A stretch of 24,611 nt of DNA from DASVWZ01 sp036392935 (GTDB lineage Bacteria > Acidobacteriota > Terriglobia > Terriglobales > Acidobacteriaceae): positions 1-24,611 of the forward strand of contig DASVWZ010000012.1 in the NCBI GenBank assembly GCA_036392935.1. The letters run 5' to 3'. The number at the start of each line of letters is the position of its first letter. The first letter of the stretch is position 1. The notes under the pieces were generated by a model. That model was not told the origin of the DNA and ran no database searches. It saw nothing but the letters and a program-made list of their open reading frames with translations. This document shows positions 14,919-21,835 of the stretch, piece after piece. Made by a program: the position numbers and the translations under genes.

Positions 14919-15683
14919 ATGTCATCTCATTCCCTCGACATCCTTGCCATCGCCGCCCATCGTGACGACGTCGAACAAACCTGCGGCGGCACGCTGCTCA
15001 AAATGGCCGAGCGCGGACACCGCACCGGCATCCTCGACCTGACTCAGGGTGAAATGGGCACCCGCGGCACCGCCGAAGATCGCGCCCGTGAAGCCGCCGA
15101 GGCAGCAAAGATTTTGCGCATCGCCTGGCGCGCCGCGCTCGATATTCCCGACGGCCGCGTGGAAAACACATGGGATAACAGACTCAAGGTCGCGAGAGTC
15201 ATACGTCAGGTGCAACCGCGAGTGGTGATTCTTCCCTACTGGAAAGGACGCCATCCCGATCATTACACGGCGTCTATGCTGGGATATGAGGCTTGTTTCC
15301 TGGCTGGGCTAAAGAAGCTCGACTTCAGTTCGGCTGGATCGGTCGAGCGATTTGGGGCCGATTCGGGCGAAAATCTCGCGCCACACCGCCCATTCAAAAT
15401 CGTCTATGCGACGCTTTATTTCGACGTTCGCCCCACGTTTGTCGTCGACATCACCGACCAATTCGAAAGCCGTTTCCAATCGTTGATGGCATATAAGTCC
15501 CAGTTCAGCGATCAGGAGGCCGGCAAAGACATCTTCCCCGCGCAGGCTGAGATTCGCGCCCGCATCGAAGCCATGGCCCGCTTTTACGGCATGCTCGGCG
15601 GCGTGACCTACGCCGAACCATTCCTGCAAAAAGAAGTCGGCCTCATCGACGATTTGACTCTACTTCCCGTCAAATCAATTTGA
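14919..15683 (+). CDS. bshB1: Bacillithiol biosynthesis deacetylase BshB1 (PIG-L/LmbE family)
   Basis: A 254-residue zinc-dependent N-acetyl-hydrolase that removes acetate from N-acetylglucosaminyl-malate, the second step of bacillithiol synthesis, in the cytoplasm. It shows the metal-site motif AAHRDD (12-17) and the general region TQGEMGTRGTAEDRAREAAEAAKIL (42-66). RHPDH (111-115) supplies the third ligand, and SQFSDQEAGKDIFP is typical of BshB1. The usual PIG-L motif is AHPDD; here Pro is Arg, a substitution I recall in acidobacterial BshB1-like sequences, with His and Asp ligands kept. Start ATG 14919. The N-terminal MSSHSLD differs slightly from the upstream broken copy (MSSALD). The copy is separated from ispA by the inserted DNA and must use a new promoter or read-through. 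Confidence 0.9.
   Translation: MSSHSLDILAIAAHRDDVEQTCGGTLLKMAERGHRTGILDLTQGEMGTRGTAEDRAREAAEAAKILRIAWRAALDIPDGRVENTWDNRLKVARVIRQVQPRVVILPYWKGRHPDHYTASMLGYEACFLAGLKKLDFSSAGSVERFGADSGENLAPHRPFKIVYATLYFDVRPTFVVDITDQFESRFQSLMAYKSQFSDQEAGKDIFPAQAEIRARIEAMARFYGMLGGVTYAEPFLQKEVGLIDDLTLLPVKSI
14932..14990 (+). repeat. 59-bp direct repeat, copy B (5' part of intact bshB1)
   Basis: Matches 13050-13108 at 58 of 59 positions; the two copies are offset by 1882 bp. Copy B continues smoothly into the full bshB1 reading frame, whereas copy A breaks into DUF190-like coding sequence. Confidence 0.93.
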
Positions 15684-16068
15684 GCGGCGGCGCCTTCGCG
15701 CCCATCTCCCGGGGCATTCATCACCGGATTTTGGACGCACGTGCTCCCTCAGGCCCTTATCAAGCTTCAATTTTTCGCCGATCCGTTGTCAATCATTTCG
15801 CCAGCACTAACCACCATAGTTCTTCCCAAAATGGGAACGGTGCGCTTCGCCAACCCGCATGTTACGTCACTGAGCCACCTGACAGCTGTGCTGAGGAGCT
15901 TCCAATCCGTACCTTATTGTTTACCATATAGTTAACAGTATATCGCCGCAACCCTTTTGTTATCTATATTTTGGTATTTAACTGTTTTGTAATCAATAGT
16001 TTATGATGATATGACCGTCGCCCAGCCCATTAGAATCAATATTTTACAAGCAAATGACAAGGGCTTGT
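15684..16068. other. Convergent intergenic region with AT-rich patch
   Basis: 385 bp between the ends of bshB1 (+) and the O-methyltransferase gene (-). Short open frames here look random. From 15911 to about 16012 the sequence is strikingly AT-rich. It holds a near-perfect inverted repeat TGTTTAC-catata-GTTAACA (15918-15937, one mismatch) and ACTGTT/AACAGT echoes. No clear G+C-rich terminator stem with U-tract was found. The patch could be a leftover of mobile DNA, an A+T-rich protein-binding site, or a small RNA region. Confidence 0.4.
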
Positions 16069-16740
16069 TCAGCGCTTTACCGCGACGGCGACTCCGTCGC
16101 GAATGGGCAGAATCGTGGTGAACAGATTTGAGTTGTCGTACAAGGCTCGATTCAGTTCGCGGATCGCATTGGTCGATTCGTCTTTGTCTTTCGGATTCGC
16201 AACCCTCCCGCTCCACAAAACATTGTCGGCGACAAACAATCCACCTTTGCGGATCTTCGGCAAAGCCAGCTTCATGGCGCGCGGGTAGTCGGTCTTGTCG
16301 ATATCGCAAAAAACGATGTCGAACTCCTGGCGCTGCTCGGAGATCAGCTCCAACGCATCACCAACTCCGACGTTGATCTGACCAGCGACGCCGGCGCGCT
16401 CGAAATATTTGCTGGCTTCGGCGGCATTTTTGCGGTCGCCATCGGTGTAATAAACTTTTCCCTCTTTGCCCACGGCACGCGCCCACCAGATCGTCGAATA
16501 GCCAATGGCCGAACCCATTTCAAAGACGGTTTTTGCGCCGATCAAAATGGCAAGTTGATAGAAGATTCGCGCGACGGCTGGGCCGACGATGGGAATTTTG
16601 CGCTTGGCAGCTTCGGATTCCATTTCGGTGAGGACTTCGTCGCGCGCGGGAAGCAAGGAAAAAAGATAGTCGTCGACGGCGGGATTGGTGATGTCGCCAA
16701 AATTACGCCAGGAAGGCCGGGCTGGGTTCTGTGTTGGCAA
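16069..16740 (-). CDS. SAM-dependent O-methyltransferase (Methyltransf_3 family)
   Basis: A 223-residue class I methyltransferase of the caffeoyl-CoA/catechol O-methyltransferase-like family. SAM motif I is TVFEMGSAIGYSTIWWA, followed by the acidic residue in VYYTDGD. The metal/substrate region shows FDIVFCDIDKTDYPRAM and GGLFVADNVLWSGRV. The N-terminal helices (DDYLFSLLPARDEVLTEMESEAAKR) are as in the family. The acceptor is unknown. ATG start at 16740; the gene is followed by the AT-rich convergent region. Confidence 0.9.
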   Translation of the reverse strand: MPTQNPARPSWRNFGDITNPAVDDYLFSLLPARDEVLTEMESEAAKRKIPIVGPAVARIFYQLAILIGAKTVFEMGSAIGYSTIWWARAVGKEGKVYYTDGDRKNAAEASKYFERAGVAGQINVGVGDALELISEQRQEFDIVFCDIDKTDYPRAMKLALPKIRKGGLFVADNVLWSGRVANPKDKDESTNAIRELNRALYDNSNLFTTILPIRDGVAVAVKR

Positions 16741-16895
16741 ATCAGACTCTCTTTCTATTGGTTATGAATTACGGTTGCTGCCGTTTCAGTACGGATGCGA
16801 GCCAAACGCGCCGGTTCGGTGGCGTTTTCTCTGTGTCGAGATTTTCAGCACCGATCCTAATTCGTGAGACGGCGCGGGTTTCAATCAAAATCTTA

Positions 16896-16924
16896 AACCG
16901 CAAAGGGCGCAAAGAACCGCAAAG
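16896..16924. repeat. CGCAAAG intergenic repeat cluster
   Basis: Three copies of CGCAAAG at 16899, 16908 and 16918 in an AACCGCAAAGGGCGCAAAG pattern. Related copies occur at 17857-17863 (CGCAAAG) and 19994-20000 (CGCAAAA). It lies in the 238-bp gap between the UPF0173 and methyltransferase genes, which holds no other support for a gene. Elements like this are seen dispersed in many environmental genomes; the function is unknown. Confidence 0.5.
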
Positions 16925-16978
16925 AAAAACTTCGAGCGGCAAGCGCACTGAAGCGCATGAAGGGGGAGATGTAGCCAC

Positions 16979-17689
16979 TTATGAAATGGTCTCTCCGGGC
17001 TTCATTTCGACGACATCGACATCGGGTACGAGTTTTTCGAGATCGGCGGGGCGACCGGTGAGAACCGGGAAGGTCGCGAAATGCATGGGAATTACAGTTT
17101 TGGCTTTCAGGAGCTTGCAAGCATGGGCGGCTTCGCGCGGGCCCATGGTGTAGTGATCGCCGATCGGTATCATGGCAATATCGGGCGCATAAAGTTCGTG
17201 AATGATGGCCATATCTCCGAAGACATTGGTATCTCCCGCATGGTAGAGCTTCAGGCCGTTGGAAAAAGTAACGACGTAACCGCAGGCCTCGCCGCCGTAG
17301 ACGTAGTCATCGCCGTCCTGAATGCCGCAGGAGTGGTCGGCGTGAACCATGGTGACTTTGATATCGCCGACGGTTTGGGTTCCGCCTTTGTTCATTTCGG
17401 CGAGATTTTCGACGCCCTTTTTTTCGAGCCAGCCGCAGAGTTCGGGAATGCCGACGACTGTGGGCTTATGCTTTTTGGCAATTTCAACCGCATCGCCGAT
17501 GTGGTCGCCGTGGCCGTGGGTGACGAGCATGACGTCTACTTTCTTGACGTTCTTTTCGTTGGGTGGACATGCGGGGTTGCCCATGATCCAGGGGTCGATG
17601 ATGATGGTTTTGCCGCCGGGGGTTTCGATGCGAAAAGTGGCGTGCCCCAGCCAGGTCAACTTCAGTCCATTCAGATTCATGATTGCCAT
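16979..17689 (-). CDS. UPF0173 metal-dependent hydrolase (metallo-beta-lactamase fold)
   Basis: A 236-residue metallo-hydrolase. It has the HxHxDH metal motif in VTHGHGDHIGDA, and the family-specific opening LTWLGHATFRIETPGGKTIIIDPWIMGNPACP. Later motifs are VTMVHADHSCGI, YHAGDTNVFGDM, IPIGDHYTMGPREAA and VIPMHFATFP, giving five or more metal-binding His/Asp. The substrate is unknown; the UPF0173 family is broadly conserved in bacteria and archaea. ATG at 17689 chosen; ATG 17680 is equally possible and a TTG at 17716 is open. None has a good ribosome-binding site. The upstream region is divergent with the TIGR03803-repeat gene. Confidence 0.88.
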   Translation of the reverse strand: MAIMNLNGLKLTWLGHATFRIETPGGKTIIIDPWIMGNPACPPNEKNVKKVDVMLVTHGHGDHIGDAVEIAKKHKPTVVGIPELCGWLEKKGVENLAEMNKGGTQTVGDIKVTMVHADHSCGIQDGDDYVYGGEACGYVVTFSNGLKLYHAGDTNVFGDMAIIHELYAPDIAMIPIGDHYTMGPREAAHACKLLKAKTVIPMHFATFPVLTGRPADLEKLVPDVDVVEMKPGETIS

Positions 17690-17724
17690 TCTAGTAATGC
17701 GGGATAAGACGCGCAATTGGTTGG
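17687..17724. repeat. Degenerate intergenic repeat, copy 1
   Basis: CATTCTAGTAATGCGGGATA...GCGCAATTGGTTGG, matching 17887-17923 at both ends. It overlaps the start of the UPF0173 gene. Confidence 0.6.
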
Positions 17725-17827
17725 TAGTCGTTAGTCGTTAGTAAAACCGGGGTTGGTTGTCGAAGTTCCCTGAGGCTGCATTCGTGGTTGAACGGCACCG
17801 GCGCTTTGGTGGTTACTCTGTCGTTCT

Positions 17828-17874
17828 GTCGAGCTGCGCTCGACGTCCCGCTCAATCGCAAAGAACGCGATTGA
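17828..17874. repeat. Two adjacent palindromes in the 338-bp divergent intergenic region
   Basis: GTCGAGC-tgc-GCTCGAC (17828-17844) and TCAATCGC-aaagaac-GCGATTGA (17852-17874) are perfect inverted repeats with stems of 7 and 8 bp. They lie between the UPF0173 gene and the TIGR03803-repeat gene. The gap (17690-18027) has no gene. The second loop contains CGCAAAG as at 16899. They could form RNA hairpins or be a REP-like element. Confidence 0.55.
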
Positions 17875-17886
17875 AATGGCAGCCCG

Positions 17887-17923
17887 CATTCTAGTAATCC
17901 GTTACGAGCTGCGCAATGGTTGG
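17887..17923. repeat. Degenerate intergenic repeat, copy 2
   Basis: CATTCTAGTAATCCGTTACG...GCGCAATGGTTGG. The first 12 and last 13 bases agree with copy 1 at 17687 (one inserted T), and the middle differs. This suggests an old duplication of about 200 bp that has drifted. Confidence 0.6.
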
Positions 17924-18015
17924 TCCCACCACGTCGGTTGACAAAGGCTCTATACTGTTGCTCGCCAGCGGCTTTCCCGCCGTTCGGCGTTCCCGGGGAG
18001 TTCCTTTACCGCTTC

Positions 18016-18021
18016 AGGAGG
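18016..18021 (+). promoter_or_regulatory. Strong ribosome-binding site for the TIGR03803-repeat gene
   Basis: AGGAGG lies 6 nt before the ATG at 18028. This settles the start against a longer open frame beginning at 17920. Confidence 0.75.
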
Positions 18022-18027
18022 TCCGCC

Positions 18028-19308
18028 ATGTCGCGTCACACCGCGTTAGTTTCTGCGGAAATCGCCTTCGTGCTACTCACTCTTGCAACGTGTGCTACCG
18101 CCGGTGACACCTATAAGGTGCTACATCTTTTTAATGGCAACGACGGCGCAAATCCCGAGGCCGGCTTAATCTTCGACGCCTTTGGGAACCTGTATGGCAC
18201 CACTGCCTGGGGTGGGGCGGGTGGAGGCGAGGGCACCATCTTCCAATTGGATCTCGATCCAAATGGCCGCTGGATTGAACATGTTCTCTACAGATTCTGC
18301 CAGACGGGCACGTGCGCCGACGGGGCTCGGCCGACTGGCGGATTGATCTTTGACTCGGCCGGAAGCCTGTATGGCACAACGCAAGTTGGCGGCTCCGCGG
18401 GTCAGGGGACGGTTTTCCAGTTGAAACGAGGGTCGAACGGGAAGTGGACGGAGCAGGTTCTATACAGCTTTTGCCAGACCGACGGTTGCGCCGACGGCGC
18501 ATCGCCGAACGCACCATTGGTCTTCGACGAGGCCGGCGACCTTTATGGCACTACAACAGGCGGCGGCGAGTACGGAGCCGGAACGGTATTTCAATTGGCT
18601 TCTGACGACGGCGGCAACTGGAGAGAACATGTGCTGTACAGCTTTTGCGCTCTGCCTGGCTGTGCGGATGGAGAATACCCTCAAGCGGGCGTGATCATTG
18701 ATAACTACGGGAACCTTTATGGAACAACTCCATATGGCGGATGGGATGGTGGCGAGGCTTGCCCGAACGGTGGCGGAACCTGCGGCACAGTCTTCGAATT
18801 GGTTCGGCACGAAAGTGGCAAGTGGCGAGAGCAGGTTCTGCATTCGTTTCACCACTACGACGGTGCCCAACCCGACACGGGACTGGTCTTTGACGGGAGT
18901 GGGACTCTTTTCGGAACCACTTACTGGGGAGGGGTATACGGCAGCGGCGTTATATTCCAACTGATTCCGCGTGCCGACGGGGTGTGGATGGAAACTGTCG
19001 TACATCAATTTGATACGCTTGTCCACCCTTCAGGCACTCCAGTGTTTGACGTTGCAGGGAACCTGTACGGGACAGTAGAGAACACCACGTCCTACGAAGG
19101 GGCGGTGTTCGAACTGAGTCCAGGTCAAGACGGTGCATGGACACTGGCGGTACTTCATGCCTTTAGCAGAAACGGCGCGCGAGGCGCCGACCCGCAAGCC
19201 GGAGTCATTCTGGACCCGGGGGGAAATGTGTACGGCACAACATTCACGGGTGGCCTATGCTGCGGCCCGTACAATGGGAACGGACTGGTTTTCGAGATCA
19301 CGCCGTAA
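18028..19308 (+). CDS. Secreted TIGR03803-repeat protein
   Basis: A 426-residue exported protein. A signal peptide (hydrophobic IAFVLLTLATCATA, cleaved near AGDTYKV) is followed by seven copies of a repeat. Its hallmark is GLIFDxxGNLYGTTxxGG then GTVFQL: FGNLYGTTAWGG, AGSLYGTTQVGG, AGDLYGTTTGGG, YGNLYGTTPYGG, SGTLFGTTYWGG, AGNLYGTVENTT, GGNVYGTTFTGG. Each unit also contains WxExVLYxF-type strands and a CxxxxCADG motif in several copies. The pattern is that of choice-of-anchor/TIGR03803 tandem repeats, common in Acidobacteria and Planctomycetes; it probably folds as a beta-propeller. Function is unknown. Cysteine pairs (TGTCADG, TDGCADG, LPGCADG) suggest disulfides and an extracytoplasmic location. 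Confidence 0.88.
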   Translation: MSRHTALVSAEIAFVLLTLATCATAGDTYKVLHLFNGNDGANPEAGLIFDAFGNLYGTTAWGGAGGGEGTIFQLDLDPNGRWIEHVLYRFCQTGTCADGARPTGGLIFDSAGSLYGTTQVGGSAGQGTVFQLKRGSNGKWTEQVLYSFCQTDGCADGASPNAPLVFDEAGDLYGTTTGGGEYGAGTVFQLASDDGGNWREHVLYSFCALPGCADGEYPQAGVIIDNYGNLYGTTPYGGWDGGEACPNGGGTCGTVFELVRHESGKWREQVLHSFHHYDGAQPDTGLVFDGSGTLFGTTYWGGVYGSGVIFQLIPRADGVWMETVVHQFDTLVHPSGTPVFDVAGNLYGTVENTTSYEGAVFELSPGQDGAWTLAVLHAFSRNGARGADPQAGVILDPGGNVYGTTFTGGLCCGPYNGNGLVFEITP

Positions 19309-19393
19309 CCGAGCCGCTCTAGAGAGCAAACTTCGTTGCGGGGCCACTGCGCCAAAAGGGTTGCATTTGGTTAAGCGCAGCTGTCGCGGTAAT

Positions 19394-19963
19394 ATGTTCG
19401 CCGTGAGCGAGCTAAAGGTTTTGATTCCGCGGCAGGAGATTGCGGCCGGAGTGGCTTCTATCGGCGCCAAAATCACAAAGGACTTTGAAGGCGAGAGTGT
19501 TCTTTTTCTTGGCGTGCTGAAGGGTGCTGCGATTTTTTTGGCCGATCTTGTGCGCAGCGTGGCGCTGGACGCGAGTTTTGATTTTATCGGGGTGTCGAGC
19601 TACGGCAACCGTCCCAGCCCGGCGCAGGAGCTGGCGCATGGATGGGACTCGACGGGCGAAGTGCGCGTGACCAAAGATGTGGATCAATCGATCAAGGACC
19701 GCAATGTGATCCTCGTCGAAGACATTCTCGATACCGGTTTGACCATGAGCTTCCTGAAGAAGCTTTTGACGGCGCACCAGCCAAAGGCGTTGCGAATTGC
19801 GGCGTTGCTCGACAAGCCATCGCGGCGAAAAAAGCCGATTGAGGCCGACTATGTGGGCTTCAGCATTCCGGATGAGTTTGTGGTCGGCTACGGGTTGGAC
19901 TATGCCGAGAAGTATCGCAACCTGCCAGATATTTGCGTGGTGCCGCGTGAAATGGCGAAATAG
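19394..19963 (+). CDS. hpt: Hypoxanthine phosphoribosyltransferase
   Basis: A 189-residue purine salvage enzyme that joins hypoxanthine or guanine to PRPP to give IMP or GMP, in the cytoplasm. The PRPP loop is NVILVEDILDTGLTM. The hood region is FIGVSSYGNRPSP, and the C-terminal LDKPSRRKKPIEADYVGFSIPDEFVVGYGLDYAEKYRNLPDICV is characteristic. The ATG at 19394 gives a normal family length. A GTG at 19403 is an alternative, and the reading frame is open back to 19133, but that part is antisense-like noise over the previous gene. No strong ribosome-binding site is visible. Confidence 0.92.
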   Translation: MFAVSELKVLIPRQEIAAGVASIGAKITKDFEGESVLFLGVLKGAAIFLADLVRSVALDASFDFIGVSSYGNRPSPAQELAHGWDSTGEVRVTKDVDQSIKDRNVILVEDILDTGLTMSFLKKLLTAHQPKALRIAALLDKPSRRKKPIEADYVGFSIPDEFVVGYGLDYAEKYRNLPDICVVPREMAK

Positions 19964-20002
19964 AGAGTACCGGCGTTTCCGTAAATCATGAACCGCAAAA
20001 AG

Positions 20003-20029
20003 CGCGGCAGGGATGGGGCACCCGCCGCG
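20003..20029. terminator. GC-rich hairpin after hpt
   Basis: CGCGGC(A)GGG pairs with CCCGCCGCG around the loop ATGGGGCA, giving a 9-bp stem with one bulged A. It has no U-tract in either direction. It may be a factor-dependent terminator or part of a dispersed GGATGGGGCACCCG-type element. It lies in the 111-bp gap before the phosphatase gene, next to a CGCAAAA copy. Confidence 0.4.
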
Positions 20030-20074
20030 ACCCCATGGTTCGTGGGCATGGCTGCTATCATTAGGTAAGCGCGC

Positions 20075-21835
20075 ATGGTGACCACTCAACCCGATCTGCA
20101 GCCCGTTGAGCCACTTCTTCTGGAAGTGGCTGATGTCGTTAATACCACGCTCGACCTCGACACTACGCTCGCGCGCGTGGCGGAACTGGTGCGCAAAGTC
20201 ATTGACTACGAGATCTTTGCGATCCTGCTCCTGAACGACAAAACGCAAGAACTTTTCATACGCTTTCAAGTGGGATATCCGCGGGAGGTCGCGGAGCGCG
20301 CACGGATCAAGGTCGGACAGGGCGTGACCGGATTGGCCGCGCAACGGCGCGAGCCGGTGCTGGTGAACGATGTGATCAAAGATGAGCAGTACATTTCGGG
20401 CGTTCCGAATGTGCGATCCGAGCTGGCGGTGCCGTTGATCATCAAGAACCGGCTGATCGGGGTGATCGATATCGAATCGCCACGGCCGAATAACTTTACC
20501 GAAGAGCACAAGCGCCTGCTGATGCTGATCGCCTCGCGCATGGCGGTGGGCATTGAGAACGCGCGGCTTTACACGCGCTCGACCCGGCAGGCGCGATCGC
20601 TGCTTTTGCTCAATGAAATCGCGCGCGAACTGACTTCCATTCTGAACGTGGATGAAGTGTTGAAGCGGATTGGTGAACTGCTGAACCGGGTGATCGACTA
20701 CCAAATGTTCAGCATTTTGCTATTGAGCCCGGACGGCACCAAACTGCAGCACCGATTTTCGCTGCGCTTTCGGGAGAACATTCATCTGAAGCATGACATC
20801 CCGCTGGGACGGGGAGTGGTAGGGTACGCGGCGGAGCATCGGGAGGCGGTTCTGGTTCCGGATACGAGAAAAGATCCGCGCTACATTGAACTGAATCCGG
20901 AAACGCGCTCGGAGCTGGCGGTTCCGCTGATCTACAAAGACAAAGTGATCGGCGTGCTTGACCTGGAGCACATGCGGCGCGGGTTTTTTACCGAAGACCA
21001 TCGCCGGACCATGATTACGCTGGCGGCGCAGATTGCGATTGCGATTGAGAATGCGCGGCTTTACGAGGAAATTGCGCGGCAGGAAAAGCGCCTGGAGCGC
21101 GATCTGGGGATGGCGCGGGAGCTGCAATTCGGGCTGCTTCCGCCGAAATTGCCGAAGCTGCAAAACCTGGAACTGGCGGCGAAGTTCGTTCCGGCGCGCG
21201 CGATTGGCGGCGATCTATACGATTTTGTGAGTTATTCGTTTGACCGGACGGCGATCATTATTGGCGACGTGAGCGGCAAAGGCGCGCCGGCGGCCATTTA
21301 TGCGGCGCTGGTGAGCGGCATTCTGCGGTCGCACACGCCGATTGAGCCGAGTCCGGCGGAGATGCTTTCGGCGGTGAATTTTTCCTTGGGCGAGCGGCGC
21401 ATCGAAGGCCAGTTTGTGTCGCTGATTTATTCCGTATGGGATGACAAGGAGCGCATCCTGCACGTGGCCAATTCCGGGCTGCCGAGGCCGATCTATTGCC
21501 ATCAGAAGAAAACCAAGATCATCGAGGCGACGGGCCTGCCGCTTGGACTGTTTGAAGAGGCCGACTATGAAGAGTTGCGGTTTGAAGCGCAGCCTGGGGA
21601 CCTGTTTGTGTTTTTCAGCGATGGCATTCTGGACGCAGCCAATAAAGCGGGCGATCTTTTCGGGCGCGAGCGGCTGGAGCGCGTGGTGACGAAAAACTGC
21701 GAGGCTTCTGCCGATGGGTTGGTGAAGGCAATTTTCAAGGCAGTTACGGAGCACACCGCTGGGGCCGATGCATTCGACGATCAGACGGTGGTGGCGCTGC
21801 GCGTGAAGGGTTCCTCGGGTAAGCGGCGTGAGTAA
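20075..21835 (+). CDS. Two-GAF-domain SpoIIE-type PP2C phosphatase
   Basis: A 586-residue cytoplasmic sensor phosphatase. GAF domain 1 is at about residues 20-165 (TTLARVAELVRKVIDYEIFAILL to ARLYTRS). GAF domain 2 is at about 185-330 (ELTSILNVDEVLKRIGELLNRVIDYQMFS to ARLYEEI). A short coiled linker (EEIARQEKRLERDLGMARELQ) leads to the SpoIIE/RsbU phosphatase (about 370-580). Catalytic metal-binding motifs are GGDLYD (378-383), GDVSGKG (397-403) and the FDDQTVVALRV C-terminus. Such proteins dephosphorylate anti-anti-sigma factors in partner-switching stress pathways; the ligand of the GAF domains and the partner are unknown. No such partner is in the window. The 3' end overlaps lysA by 8 bp. 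Confidence 0.92.
   Translation: MVTTQPDLQPVEPLLLEVADVVNTTLDLDTTLARVAELVRKVIDYEIFAILLLNDKTQELFIRFQVGYPREVAERARIKVGQGVTGLAAQRREPVLVNDVIKDEQYISGVPNVRSELAVPLIIKNRLIGVIDIESPRPNNFTEEHKRLLMLIASRMAVGIENARLYTRSTRQARSLLLLNEIARELTSILNVDEVLKRIGELLNRVIDYQMFSILLLSPDGTKLQHRFSLRFRENIHLKHDIPLGRGVVGYAAEHREAVLVPDTRKDPRYIELNPETRSELAVPLIYKDKVIGVLDLEHMRRGFFTEDHRRTMITLAAQIAIAIENARLYEEIARQEKRLERDLGMARELQFGLLPPKLPKLQNLELAAKFVPARAIGGDLYDFVSYSFDRTAIIIGDVSGKGAPAAIYAALVSGILRSHTPIEPSPAEMLSAVNFSLGERRIEGQFVSLIYSVWDDKERILHVANSGLPRPIYCHQKKTKIIEATGLPLGLFEEADYEELRFEAQPGDLFVFFSDGILDAANKAGDLFGRERLERVVTKNCEASADGLVKAIFKAVTEHTAGADAFDDQTVVALRVKGSSGKRRE

Noticed and set aside
13108..14931. The inserted segment as a classical insertion sequence
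   Set aside because: No transposase, no terminal inverted repeats were found, and the 59-bp duplicated part is far longer than usual target duplications.
15680..15931. Short open frame after bshB1
   Set aside because: Sequence is Ser/Arg/His-rich with no start signal or pattern, and lies in the convergent gap.
17081..17707. Plus-strand open frame of 208 codons
   Set aside because: Antisense to the UPF0173 hydrolase, whose HxHxDH motif is on the minus strand.
19412..20704. Long minus-strand open frame (430 codons) across hpt and the phosphatase gene
   Set aside because: It is the antisense of two clearly recognised genes, rich in Arg/His/Gln with no family pattern; it results from high G+C.
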